Origin: Rhizopus arrhizus
Lineage: Eukaryota > Mucoromycota > Mucoromycetes > Mucorales > Rhizopodaceae
Length of the DNA: 64,000 bases
Direction of reading: 5' to 3'
Assembly (NCBI GenBank): GCA_024220505.1
Contig: JAKZZE010000017.1
Coordinates: 1,116,001 to 1,180,000, forward strand
Shown piece by piece: positions 16,106-26,674 of this stretch. The notes beneath the pieces are model-generated. The model worked only from the letters and a program-made list of their open reading frames with translations, was not told the DNA's origin and searched no databases. Made by a program: the position numbers and the translations under genes. Within the stretch, counting starts at the first letter, position 1. Every line of letters begins with the position of its first letter.

Positions 16106-19100
16106 GTGAGATAAATAACAACATGCCAACCTATGCCCAATTAAATAATATGCTTACTATGACAATATGGAACTCAAATGGTCTTGCTCGTCAAGCTGTT
16201 TATCAAATTACCGATTCACTCCTTTCTTCTTCTATGATCTTTATGACCGAAACATGGCTACTTCCTCCTCTGCGCTATCCAACTGATTGGAAACAATATC
16301 ATACATATGGCCAGCCAGTCGAAGGTACCTATCGTGGTAAAATGGGTATTACACTCCTTGTCAATCCCAAATTTCCTTACCATGTTACGCACTTTCCATC
16401 TGTCTCCCCGTATGTTTTATCTTGCCAAGTGTCTTCCTTTCTGATCCACTGTGTATATCTGCCGCCCTCTTTAAATGATACCGAGGCAATTGAGATCCTC
16501 AAGTCGCTGCCTACACAGACTCATCCTTCCCAAACAAATACCTTTGTGTGCGGTGACTTCAATGCCCGTCATCACTCCTTACTTGGAGATAACCGTACCA
16601 CAACCAGAGGCACTTTATTGTTGGAATGGATCATGGAATCAGGGTTAATCTGTTGGAACCATCGCTTATCCTTTGGTATCCCAACATACAGCTCACAGGC
16701 TCGTCGAGAGAATACTGGCTTTGCCTATACCAGTATCATCGACTTATTCCTCAGCTACAACGATCTAGTCAATCCACAGCTGCAGGTTCGTGAGGACTTA
16801 TCAATGGGATCTGACCACCATCCAGTCACCTTGTCGTGCGTCTTGCCCACCTCACCACCACCGTCCACAACACATCCACGGCTCGTGTGGAATCTTAGTA
16901 GAATGTTAGAGCCTGACTGTTTATATGGGAAGTTCATTAGTGAGCGTATGACACCATTTAAAGAACATTTACTCACTTTTCTTGATCCATGTAGGGAGAG
17001 CTACAATTCTAAACCAGACTTTGATGAACTGGCTACGGCCTTTACTGACATCATACACTCCTGTCTTGATGATTCTGTTGGCCGTCGTACTCCCAAGAGT
17101 ACAAACAATGCATGGTTCTGGACACCAGATTTACAATTTGAATTTGACTATCGCGAGCGCTGTAGACTACATTGGAAACGTGCTGCTGGTGTAGAAAAAG
17201 CAATGCGCTGGGACACTTTTACTGCTGCTTGCAGACGATTTAAATTGGCACTCCAACGTCGACGCCGAGCGACTTGGAAACAGTTCTGCCAGAAATTGTC
17301 CTCTGGTCCTCTCCACGAAACCACGTCCATCATCCGCAAGATCCGTCGTAACCGCACCTCTACACCACAATTTGCCCATCCTGAGGGTACTTCTGCGGCT
17401 GCCCAAGTTATGGCTGATCACTTTCGTCAAGTCTTTTCTGGCTCCTTCCTGCCTCAGAATAGATATCCAGCCCCACCTATACCTGATGGCCCCCATCCTA
17501 CTGGTAACTCTTCCTGCCCTATTGGTATTGAGACAGTTCGTGAAGCTCTGGTGCGTCGTCTCTCCAGACGTAAAGCTCCTGGAGTGGATCAGCTGAGGAC
17601 TGAGATGCTACTCCCAGTGGTGAAAGATATTGTTCCTGTTTTAACAGCTCTCTATCAGCTCTGCTGGCGATGGTCCTCTGTCCCCAAGTCATGGTGCGTT
17701 GCGCAGATAGTTCCAATATACAAGAAAGGTGATCCCCTCGATCCAGCAAACTTCAGGCCAATTAGTCTGACGTCAATTTTGCGGAAGCTACTTGAGTTAT
17801 GTTTGCAAAGCTCCTTGGAAGACTCGGCTCCTCCTTTGGACATTGTCCAAGGTGGATTTCGCCGTCGGCGTAGTGCCCTTGATCAAGCCCTCTGTCTCCA
17901 TGAACTATGCCGCCAGCATGCTGAAGATCATTTTGGTGAACCTCCTGTCTTGGCCTTTCTTGACATTAAGTCAGCATACGATACCGTGGACCGTGCAGTC
18001 ATTTGGCGAGCACTGGAAACTCATGTGTCTGAACCGATGCTTGGCATTCTACAGAGTCTCTTTGACAATGTAAGTGTTCAAGTCCTACTTGGTGGTCACT
18101 CTTCTAACTCGTTCTGGCCTCGCACTGGCGTCTTACAAGGCTCCATCCTCTCTCCTTTTCTGTATTCAATATACATTAATGGTCTACCCTCTGTATTACG
18201 TTCTGTTGCGATACCTACCTCGTCTCGTGTGTTTGATTCCATGCCACGTTTTGAACATTCCGGCCTCTGGCTCAACTCATTGCTGTATGCTGACGATGTT
18301 GTCATTATTGGTGCACCTGATACCATGCCTCGACTACTTCGTGCAGCCGAAAACCACTCTCGATCTCTTGGTTACCGCTGGAATCCGGCTAAATGTGTCG
18401 TTCTTAATCCACCCAACGCACATGGTGCACGCCCACTCAAACTCTATGGTACAGAAATTCCATCCAGTAACTCATTTACGTATCTTGGTATTCCTTTTTC
18501 CATAAAGGGTGCAATTGATACTAAACTCTTGCTTCAACGCAATGTCGCCTCTGGTCTAGCCGCCATGCGTAACACTCTTCAAGTGCTAAGTCTCCGGACA
18601 TCTTCTTTCTCTCGTATCACCTCAAGCAGACTATATGCAACCTTTGTTCGCCCTTGCTTTGAGTATGGTCTATGTCTATGCCTTTTCACAGTCAAAGAAC
18701 TGGAGTTACTGGAAAAAGGGCAAGATTTCTGTCTGCGTATTGCCTTTGGTGGCCATAAGACCACTTCCACCGCGGTATTCAAGCACATCACCAATTTGCC
18801 GTCAATGACTGAACGAGCTCACATCCTCGGTTTCAAGTTCATTGTACGCGCTTACCATCTTGAAAGCGATTCTCTACTTGGCTCCCTGCTCTCTTTTCTA
18901 GAAACTGCTCCAAAGTCAAAGCGATTTCGCTGGCCCACCTTGACGCGAGTTAATCCTATATGGACGAAACCCTCATTGTGTGGTGCCCTTTCCTCGAATT
19001 CTGAGCGACTGGACTACTTTGCAACATCCAAAAATGTGAAGTTATCTATACTCCTACTACGAGAGCAATTTTTCCATAAAAAGTTGAATGCTCCAAAACC

Positions 19101-19551
19101 ACCTGTACTATTGTCAGCATGTCGAATACAACTTGGAGTTGATCCTATCTTGACTCTTCCCATGTTGAACTCTGACCGAAGTAGACTTTTGCGCTGGCGT
19201 ATGGGTTGGTTACCTGGTCGCCCTCCTCCTTGCTCCTGTGGCTCTGCGAACGCATCCAGATCTCATCTGATCGTCTGCCTTAATGTTGCGTCCCGTCTGC
19301 AAGTCTCTCCTGGTTCAAGACCTAATCCACTAGATTATGTTATTAATCAATTGCCAAAAGTCATTCCTGCCTACCCTTCACCTCAGCTTGCTGAACGATG
19401 GTCTGTCTGGTGGCCGGCAGTTTGCTCTATTCTTTTGGACATAGACCGTATCTGTCACCCTGACGGCGGTTTTTGCAATGAGGCAGCGGATACCTCTGGA
19501 CGATTGTTGCTCGACAAGCTCCAATCTCCTTCTTCCAACAACTCATCCTAA
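16102..19551 (+). CDS. LINE ORF2: APE endonuclease, reverse transcriptase, zinc knuckle
   Basis: The 1149 residues are intact. The N-terminal AP-type endonuclease shows NSNGL near residue 18, a TETW motif, GDFNARH near 152 and SDHHPVTL near 235. Reverse transcriptase covers about 480-780, with APGVDQ near 492, FLDIKSAYDTVD near 617-628, LQGSILSP near 677 and YADD at about 728-731. A C-terminal C-x-C-x8-H-x3-C knuckle is found near 1043. It would nick the target and perform target-primed reverse transcription. The start codon overlaps the ORF1 stop. The knuckle pattern is common in R1/I/Tad-like clades, but I cannot assign a clade. Confidence 0.93.
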   Translation: MSEINNNMPTYAQLNNMLTMTIWNSNGLARQAVYQITDSLLSSSMIFMTETWLLPPLRYPTDWKQYHTYGQPVEGTYRGKMGITLLVNPKFPYHVTHFPSVSPYVLSCQVSSFLIHCVYLPPSLNDTEAIEILKSLPTQTHPSQTNTFVCGDFNARHHSLLGDNRTTTRGTLLLEWIMESGLICWNHRLSFGIPTYSSQARRENTGFAYTSIIDLFLSYNDLVNPQLQVREDLSMGSDHHPVTLSCVLPTSPPPSTTHPRLVWNLSRMLEPDCLYGKFISERMTPFKEHLLTFLDPCRESYNSKPDFDELATAFTDIIHSCLDDSVGRRTPKSTNNAWFWTPDLQFEFDYRERCRLHWKRAAGVEKAMRWDTFTAACRRFKLALQRRRRATWKQFCQKLSSGPLHETTSIIRKIRRNRTSTPQFAHPEGTSAAAQVMADHFRQVFSGSFLPQNRYPAPPIPDGPHPTGNSSCPIGIETVREALVRRLSRRKAPGVDQLRTEMLLPVVKDIVPVLTALYQLCWRWSSVPKSWCVAQIVPIYKKGDPLDPANFRPISLTSILRKLLELCLQSSLEDSAPPLDIVQGGFRRRRSALDQALCLHELCRQHAEDHFGEPPVLAFLDIKSAYDTVDRAVIWRALETHVSEPMLGILQSLFDNVSVQVLLGGHSSNSFWPRTGVLQGSILSPFLYSIYINGLPSVLRSVAIPTSSRVFDSMPRFEHSGLWLNSLLYADDVVIIGAPDTMPRLLRAAENHSRSLGYRWNPAKCVVLNPPNAHGARPLKLYGTEIPSSNSFTYLGIPFSIKGAIDTKLLLQRNVASGLAAMRNTLQVLSLRTSSFSRITSSRLYATFVRPCFEYGLCLCLFTVKELELLEKGQDFCLRIAFGGHKTTSTAVFKHITNLPSMTERAHILGFKFIVRAYHLESDSLLGSLLSFLETAPKSKRFRWPTLTRVNPIWTKPSLCGALSSNSERLDYFATSKNVKLSILLLREQFFHKKLNAPKPPVLLSACRIQLGVDPILTLPMLNSDRSRLLRWRMGWLPGRPPPCSCGSANASRSHLIVCLNVASRLQVSPGSRPNPLDYVINQLPKVIPAYPSPQLAERWSVWWPAVCSILLDIDRICHPDGGFCNEAADTSGRLLLDKLQSPSSNNSS

Positions 19552-19845
19552 GGTGTAAATCTTATCTCTTCTCTTGTCTTCTGCTCTCCGGACTCATGGC
19601 CTCTATTGTGTGGTTTGGTTTCTTATTTCTTATTTCTTTTTTCTTTTTATTTCATTTCTTTTTCGCTTTTTCTTTTGCAAAAGAAAAATGCTTCCTTTTT
19701 GCACTCCCGCCTTTTTATTTTTACAATTTTTTATTTTTTATTTCTCCACTTCAAATTTTATTTAAATTTATGCACTTCTGGCGAGACACCTTATGCTCCA
19801 TAGAGTAAAGTCTCAGTAGCCACTCAATAAACAAAATCTTTAACA
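19552..19845 (+). other. 3' UTR of the tRNA-Lys LINE
   Basis: This T-rich stretch ends in AATAAACAAAATCTTTAACA. The last 12 nt or so match the LINE and SINE tails at tRNA-Ile and tRNA-Ala. The GACT/AGTC hairpin seen in those tails is not evident here. Confidence 0.5.
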
Positions 19846-19865
19846 TGAGCTAACCGGGCACTTTT

Positions 19866-19914
19866 CTTTTGACAGGTGATTGGTAATCGTGGGCAATAAA
19901 CTCAACTCGGTTTG
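19866..19914. repeat. Short repeat left of CACTG element copy 1
   Basis: CTTTTGACAGGTGATTGG followed by an AATAAACTCAACTCGGTT-type sequence. A similar sequence in the same orientation flanks CACTG element copy 2 at about 25955-26006, although the two elements are in opposite orientation. Confidence 0.55.
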
Positions 19915-20769
19915 CACTGCAAATAATTGGTGATTTTCAGCGTTATCAGTCATTTGCAGTCATTTCTAACATCAAAATTTCAACGATTTGAACAACATTG
20001 AATAAACGAAAAAAATTAAAATGCTCTGTATTGCACCTTTTTGAATTTTGAAAAAAGATTAGGTGCGAAAAAAATAAAGAAATTTAATAATTTTATTATT
20101 TTTTTTGTGGTGTAAGTATTCATAGAGTTATTCATGTTTTAAAAAAGTGTCTTTTTTTTTCAAATAGTCTCTTTTTGGAAAGTCTGTTCTCCTCTATCGT
20201 TGAAAGACCGATGTTTTCTTTTTTTTATTTTTGAGGGCAAGATGCGGAAAACAAAAACACATTATGATTATTTTGATCAAAAGAATACATATTAGGAAGG
20301 CAGTCTGTGCTTTTTAGCTTAGCTCATTAGAAACGTGTAACAGAATGTAACAAAATAGTTGCGTTTGGGAAAAAAAAAGAAGCTGAAAAATTAAAAGTAA
20401 AAAAAAAAAGACAAAGTTAAAAAAAAAAAGACCTAGTAAGAAAAAAAAAAAAAAAAAAAGAGCATAGCAATAAAAGGTTCCTTATTCAAATAAAAACAAT
20501 AACCTAACAGTAAACATGTTTTATAAAAATACAAATGCTTTTACATTATAACAAAAAAATACGTGTATATTCTAAAAAGAATAAAAAAAAAAAGAAGCTT
20601 TGTTAACATCTTGTTACAAGGCAATTATAATTAATAGATACATGAACAGTTTTTTTGTTTTTCAAGTAAATAGATTGCTTTATTATTTTTTTTATGACAA
20701 ATAATATAAAAGAATATATGTTTTTAAGCTTATACTAGTTCATTACTTACTTTATGTTTGCACATAGGT

Positions 20770-20812
20770 GTAATTTGCCATTAGCCATTAGCCATCAGCC
20801 ATTAGAGATGTT
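20770..20812. repeat. 8-bp tandem repeat inside the CACTG element
   Basis: Repeats of CCATTAGC-type 8-mers (TTGCCATTAGCCATTAG...). The reverse complement is at about 27824-27862 and 31062-31096 in copies 2 and 3. Confidence 0.6.
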
Positions 20813-21646
20813 AACATTGCCAACTTCCTTTACCAAAAAGGGCTTTTCAACAACAAGCAACAATATAAGTTTGATATTCTTATAGTTTTATCGTGTTGGA
20901 AAGAACAACTTTGCTCATGAGGTTCATGTTCGTCATCCGAATGTGCCCCATTAGGAATTCCTAATGTAAAAAAAAAAAAAAAAAAAGAAACCGACATTAG
21001 ACTTGGTTGTTATTTTTTTTTTATGAACTTACATATGGTCAATACTTGAGCATTCTTTTTTATCTTTTGTACCTTTGTCATCTAGTGTATTCCATGAAAC
21101 AAAACAAGGGAGAAAAAAAAAGAAGTTGTTTTTCTGCTATAATTTGTTGATACCGACCTTTTTTTTTTTATTTCAAGTAAAAAAAAAAAGAAAAAATAAT
21201 ATCCTCCACGTTAAATATATTGTACGCAAGTAATAAAACTTACTCAAGCAATGTATAAATTATCTTTTGGGGTATCATTAAATACAAACTACATGAAAAG
21301 CAACTGTTTTTGTTTTCTAATATGGATAGACAGTGAATAAGTGTAACATTGGTAAAATAAGGCTACAAAAAAGCACTTTTCTTTTTTTTTTTTTTCTTTT
21401 TTTTTTCTTCTCTTTTTTATAAAAGGTAAGTTCTTAATATTACATATATATTCTATTCCTATTCTAATGGTACTTGTACTTTAGTAAAATCGTATTTGTT
21501 GCTTTCTTTCTATTTGAAATGGTCTTTATAAAGTCTCTTTCCCAGGATTATCATTGCTTCTTCTTTTATTTGTTGGTATAAGCTTGACTGGTGTCTTTTT
21601 TTCTTTTCTTTCTTTTTAATGGTCCATCTAAAGCAAGGTACTATTA

Positions 21647-23284
21647 CAGTAGGTGAAAAAATACGAGCAACCTCTGTTCGATTTGTCTTCATATCTTTTT
21701 TTTTTCGTGTGTACATTCGCCAGAGCTTTGATATCTCACAAACTAATTAAGGCAACAAAGATACATATAATACACTAAAGAGGTTGACTGTACTTGAAGT
21801 ACAAGCTTTTTAAAAAGGGAAAGACAGTCATAAAAAAGCCAATGATGATTTTTCAAAATTCGCTATGTTTATTTGATATTTCCTATATCTTCCCTTTGCT
21901 TTAATAAGTGTTTCTACTTTGGCTGGCATACTATTGATGTACCTCTTGAAAGCATTTGCATTGACTTTATTTCGCTCTACATCCACTAATTCCTAAATCT
22001 TTCTGACACCTCTTTCACCGACTTCATATGGTGGCAGATTAAGTTTGAGCTGATGCCAAACATGCTTTATATGATTTAAATCCAGACTTTGACCACACCA
22101 ATAATTTATATACCTTACACTGATACCGCGTACCTATACAGTTATGATTTTTAAGTTATACTTTACGCCGCTATCACTCTGAAGGTATACATCAAATGTC
22201 TTCAAATAATGGTACTCTAACGTATTCATGTAAATATTGCTAAGTATATACAGACAAGTCGTTGAGTTTATGTTATGGTCATAAAGCTGACATGTCTATG
22301 CTGGTCCCTGAGTAGGTATGTGACAACACATGTTCATCCTACCGCTGCAGTGCTTTACTGTAATGTCGATGTGATGAGGGAGCAAAATGTCATTTTATAC
22401 TACTCTATACTGCTTTACCTCATCTGATCACTAGATGCTAATCTTTGCTTCAGCTGAGAACGCTACTGTTCGTCACTCTTGACTTGACCAGTTGCGATGC
22501 CTTTTTGTTCAGGTCATCTGCTTTTTTCAATGATCCTTTTTTAAAAATGCCTTCTTTTTTTTAGCTCTCGGTGGCAGTTTATGGATCTCAGCGCGTTTAC
22601 TCCTGAACGGTACATCAACAAGTAACCAAACTTACCCAACTCCCTGAATAGCTTTTACGCTATTGTTCGATGACCAGTAATAATACACAGTTCGATATAG
22701 TGCTTCATGGCATAAGAGACAATAGCATGTCTTCCAGCCGACAGATGTGAATTTCATGGAAAAAGCTTCCTAGTATACCTTTTAACTGTGCGAGAATGTA
22801 CGTAATATTTATCTGCGATATCCTCTAGCTTCATACTATTTAGTGATATATCTTTTATTTCTGGATTGCTTTTCCATTGGTATAGATTTAGGCATGATGA
22901 TGAGAAGCAGTGAGAGAAATTGAGCAAAAAAAAAAGAAACCAAGGGCTCTTGAAGTTGCACTTGCTTTTATATGAACACAATAAGGAACGCTCACAGTTC
23001 CATACAAGTACGCTATATAGTCTTCCAATATGTTCTTTATTGATTTAAATGTAAACGTATGATTACCGTACATAATTTAAGCTGGTCGGAAGTCAAATTT
23101 TTAAATTCGGATTCTCATTCCTCTCTCAATTTCCAGTATTGCTACATGAGACCTTTACTGTTTCAAGACACATGACCCCGAAAATATACCATAGGAGCCC
23201 GAAGCCGGTAGTTGGCATGCACCTTTTAGTATAGCGAAAAAAGTCGATTTTGCCAAAAGGTTGCTCGTATTTTTTCACCTACTG
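21647..23284 (-). mobile_element. Tc1/mariner element nested in CACTG element copy 1
   Basis: This 1638-bp element has 26-bp inverted repeats starting CAGTAGGTGAAAAAATACGA and TA duplications at 21645-21646 and 23285-23286. The same locus without the insert is seen in copies 2 and 3 (reverse complement of GGTACTATTACTTTTACTAC), which proves the boundaries. Confidence 0.9.
21840..22981 (-). pseudogene. Decayed Tc1/mariner transposase
   Basis: The minus-strand frames hold fragments of a Tc1-type transposase. Near 22770-22870 there is a helix-turn-helix-like stretch (KLEDIADKYYVHSRTVKRYTRK). Towards 21850-22100 there is the C-terminal landmark with a SMPAKVETLIKAKG-type end, comparable with the intact-looking transposase at 35115. 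Several stops and frame changes interrupt it, so it cannot be functional. Confidence 0.65.
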
Positions 23285-23525
23285 TACTTTTACTACATAC
23301 ACTCAATAGCTAATAATTATTATAGATGCGTGCTGCTTTTTTAGTTGTTTGTATACCCTTAGCTAGTTTTCTTCCCATGGTCTATCTAAAGTAAGGTACT
23401 ATTACTTTCACGATATATACACGATAGCTAATAAATGTTATAGGTGAATGCTGCTTTGCTTTGGCCTCTTCTATCTCTTTTCTGTCTTTGCTTTGGTTCT
23501 AAAGTACTGATGTCTTTTCTTTTGC

Positions 23526-23590
23526 TTTGAGTGCTCAAGTCCTTGAATCCTTGAATCCTTGAATCCTTGAATCCTTGTGTCTCTGAATCC
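23526..23590. repeat. 10-bp minisatellite, copy 1
   Basis: Five near-perfect units of CCTTGAATCC. In copies 2 and 3 the same position holds only about two units and one unit, so the array varies in length between copies. Confidence 0.7.
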
Positions 23591-23834
23591 TTGAGCTTGG
23601 CTTTTTTTTTTTTTTTTTTTTTCTTTTTTTTCTTTTGAGAACTTTTTGAGTTCCACGAGACTAGTTGATATATTTTTAGATTAGATGCTGCTATTCTGGT
23701 GACATTAGGTAAGTCAACTACACTTTTAAAACGCTACAAGCAAAGAAATATCATATTTTGTTATTATTATTTTATTCAAATAAAAAAAAAAAGCTATTTT
23801 TTATAAACAAAATCCCTATTTTTTTGTATATATA

Positions 23835-24025
23835 AAGCAATATTTATTGCAATATGAATGGTCAATAAAGAAGTATATAAGCTATATAAGTGGTTCATAA
23901 AGAAATATATAAGGCAATATGAGTGGTCAATAAAGAAGTATATAAGGCAATAGGAGTGTTCGATGAAGAAGTATATAAGGCAATATGAGCGGTCGATAAA
24001 AGAACAAAAAGACATATAAAGTAAT
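23835..24025. repeat. Approximately 33-bp minisatellite, copy 1
   Basis: Units of the type AGAAGTATATAAGGCAATA followed by a GAGTGGTCAATAA-type spacer, about six units. Related shorter arrays are at about 26330-26450 and 29575-29700. Confidence 0.65.
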
Positions 24026-24269
24026 GTTTTAAAACGTATCATTCGTTGCTCAAACGTTGACTAGTATTAATTGAAACGTAAAAAATGCTTTGGTAAAAGA
24101 ACACTAAATGACATCCTCTTGCTTGCGTAAAAGTTATTTAACGATTACTGAACTGCATCGAAAATCGTTTAAAAGAGCAATAAAATTCCGTGGAGTTGCG
24201 TTAAACTTCGCGTTGTTGCGCTCATTTATGCTAAAAAACTACGTTTAATATATCCAATTATTTGCAGTG

Positions 24270-25943
24270 TCGGGGACATGTTTAAGCGAAGCTCTTTGGG
24301 AAATATGATTGGCTGAGAAGTTTATAGTGGGAAGCGGCTATGGTTGACACCAGCTGAAGGAGAACCCCGGAGTTGATCAGGTGACCCGCAACTTGCTGGC
24401 GGAGCTCAAGTGAATTGATGGCCATATACAGTTGGGGTGCACTTTCCTTTTTGTCGGTTAGGTTCTAGGTTTAGCTGGGTGGTTCGATGTATTGTGTGCT
24501 TCTTCCGATGACATTTGCTCAGATCATATTTTTGTTCCTTTACTTTCTTCCGTTGAATGTTTCTCTTGTCTGATGTTTTTTTTTTTTTATTTTCCTTTCT
24601 TATCCTCAGTTACCCTCGTCAATGTTCTGACATGTTTTTATTTTATTTTTTACTCATCCTCTGTTAATACTTTATGCGCTTGCAAAAGTATATAAAGTCT
24701 AAGAATTTGTTATGTAATAAAGATATCGAAAAATCGACCTATTTTTTTATTTTTTTTTTCTTTTGGAATAATCAAAGTTCTCTTTAAACCTTTGTTTATT
24801 CACTCACCCTCTTAACGTACACTTGCCTTTATCTATTTGGTGGTTCTCTTATTATTCTGGTACCAATTGCTCGAAGTAGGTTTTTTCAGTCGGCCTAGGT
24901 TCTCGTTCGAATTGAAGTGAATTAATAGAAAATCAAATAGGCAACTTAGTTGATATATCTTTTACCGTCTTAATCAAGTCCTTCAAAAAAGTATATCTTC
25001 TCCCTTAGTACATTATCACTTTGATTCTATGGTGAATATTAGTAAACTCGATTTGAAAAGAATATTTTTCTTATTTCTGTGGCTACTACATAATAAAAGT
25101 TCTACTTTTATTATTTTAAAATATTCTTGGACACTTCTCCTTTGGGTCTGAAGCTTTGGTTTAACAAGAGGTTGCAAGTTGTACATGGTGAATGAAGACA
25201 TTGAAGACATTGAAGAAATTAAAAGAAATGTAGAAATGAAGAAATTCAAGTCCGAAGGTTGGTCTTGGTGTGCCGGTAGCAAGTTGGGACGGTGTTTGAA
25301 CATTCTCAGTGAATGAATTGTTGTCCCAGCGGAGCTTCCTTGGACAAGTCGACGATCCTTCTTCCTCTTCTCTGCATTTCATTTATTTTCTTCAAGTTAG
25401 ACAGTCTAATGTCTAGGCTTGTATCATTTCGTTTTTTTGTTGCCAAGAATCAGTTTATCAATTATCATCTTAGTCCAGCAGCCAGTTTAGTTTATTTTAG
25501 TTAATTTTTTTTTTTACTTTATTTTATTTATTTTATTTTTAGTTTGACATGTTGACATTGTGAATGTCAGTTTTACGCGTTGTAAAAAGTATAAAAGAAG
25601 TTAATTCTTAATTCAATAAAGAGTTATTATTATTATTCAAAAAAAAAAGGAAAAACAATCATTCTATACCTTCCATTGTATATTTTGGTTTTATCCCCTC
25701 TATTTTCAACTTCTGTCGATCTTTTCTCTCGAATTATTGACAGCTTACACCTACCTTTCTCTTACGCGAAAATATCTCCTGTGTTGTTGATTTCTGGTAC
25801 CAATTATACGAGTAGGTTTTTCAGTCGCCTTGGTTCCGTAGTAATTGAAGTGAATTAATAACAAGTCTCCTTACAGATATATCGTTTCTACTAGTAAATC
25901 AAAGACTCCCGCAAGCTCCTTCATTTTTGGCTACTAGTTCTAC
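24270..25943. other. AT-rich spacer with degenerate repeats
   Basis: There is no gene here. A relic of LINE reverse transcriptase lies at 24359-24413. An about 75-bp block (TCTGGTACCAATT...AGTGAATTAATA) is present twice, at about 24857-24930 and 25792-25861, each preceded by similar T-rich sequence. A possible retroelement tail with TTATTATTATTATT lies at about 25600-25640. Confidence 0.5.
24359..24413 (+). pseudogene. Small relic of LINE reverse transcriptase
   Basis: One frame reads ENPGVDQVTRNLLAELK followed by a stop. This resembles the APGVDQ block at the start of the RT domain in the LINEs of this window. Only this short piece is recognisable, and it belongs to a divergent LINE. Confidence 0.4.
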
Positions 25944-26006
25944 CGTGCAATTTCATCTTTTGACAGATAACTGGTAATTGTGGGCGATAAACTCAACTCG
26001 GTTCGG

Positions 26007-26640
26007 CACTGCAAATAATAGTGTAAATTGGGTAACAAATCGTTTACCAATCTTGCGAAATAATTTACAATCGTGTACAATCAGGTAAGAGATTTATCCA
26101 CGCACAGCCTCCTGTCTCTGCCACAAATCGTGTAAGTTATTGTTCGCCCTTTGGTTATGTGATGGTGCAAGATTTGTGGCCAACACAGGAGACTGTTGGG
26201 AGACTTTTTCGTTAACTGATCTTGCAAGATGGATCTTTCATCAGTTACGTTGTGGCTCTTGTTTATTATCAATTTGATATCTAATGGTGCTTGATAACCA
26301 ATCACGCTTTGTAAAACAATACTTTATTTGTCTTTTTGCTCTTTTATAAACCACTCATATTGCCTTGTATACTTCTTTATGAGCCACTTATATTGCTTTA
26401 TATTCTTCTTTATTGACCATTCATATTGCAATAAATATTGCTTTATACACATAAAAAAATAGGGATTTTGTTTATAAAAAATAGCCTTTTTTTATTTAAA
26501 TAAAATAATAATAATTTATAGTATTTCTTTGCTTGTAGCGTTTTAAAAGTGTACTTGACTTACCTAATGTCACCAGAACAGCAGCATTTAATCTAAAAAT
26601 ACATCAATTAGTCTCGTGGAACTCAAAAAGTTCTCAAAAG

Positions 26641-26674
<34 letters not shown>

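Larger units (their letters stand above)
14519..19845 (+). mobile_element. LINE inserted at tRNA-Lys (two-ORF, APE-type)
   Basis: This is a full-length non-LTR retrotransposon of 5327 bp bounded by 15-bp duplications made of the tRNA-Lys 5' end. The intact tRNA lies on the 5' side in opposite orientation. It has ORF1 and ORF2 overlapping as ATGA, a 3' UTR of about 290 bp, and a non-poly(A) end AATCTTTAACA. The start (CTTTCTTTCGCT-like) and the tail are shared with the LINE stack at tRNA-Ile, but the proteins are clearly divergent. This is therefore a sister subfamily. Confidence 0.92.
19915..24269 (-). mobile_element. Non-autonomous CACTG-termini DNA element, copy 1 (with nested Tc1)
   Basis: It is bounded by perfect 16-bp inverted repeats CACTGCAAATAATTGG / CCAATTATTTGCAGTG. 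Without the Tc1/mariner insertion at 21647-23284 it is about 2.7 kb and lies inverted relative to copies 2 and 3. The content is very AT-rich, with A/T homopolymers and minisatellites; no transposase ORF is present. The CACTG ends and the 3-bp duplication of copy 3 suggest a CACTA-like (En/Spm) superfamily, as an inference. The flanks here read TTG and TCG, so the duplication is imperfect. Confidence 0.8.

Noticed and set aside
19861..19914. A second tRNA-Lys 5' half as a tRNA gene
   Set aside because: Only the 15-bp duplication is present; no anticodon or T arm follows.
24492..24695. 67-aa Phe/Ser-rich frame
   Set aside because: It is a T-rich low-complexity frame beside a LINE relic; no homology or conservation evidence.
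26641..26672. Long A run as a LINE poly(A) tail
   Set aside because: It lies inside the CACTG element at a homopolymer that varies between copies; the LINEs here end in TTTAAC, not poly(A).
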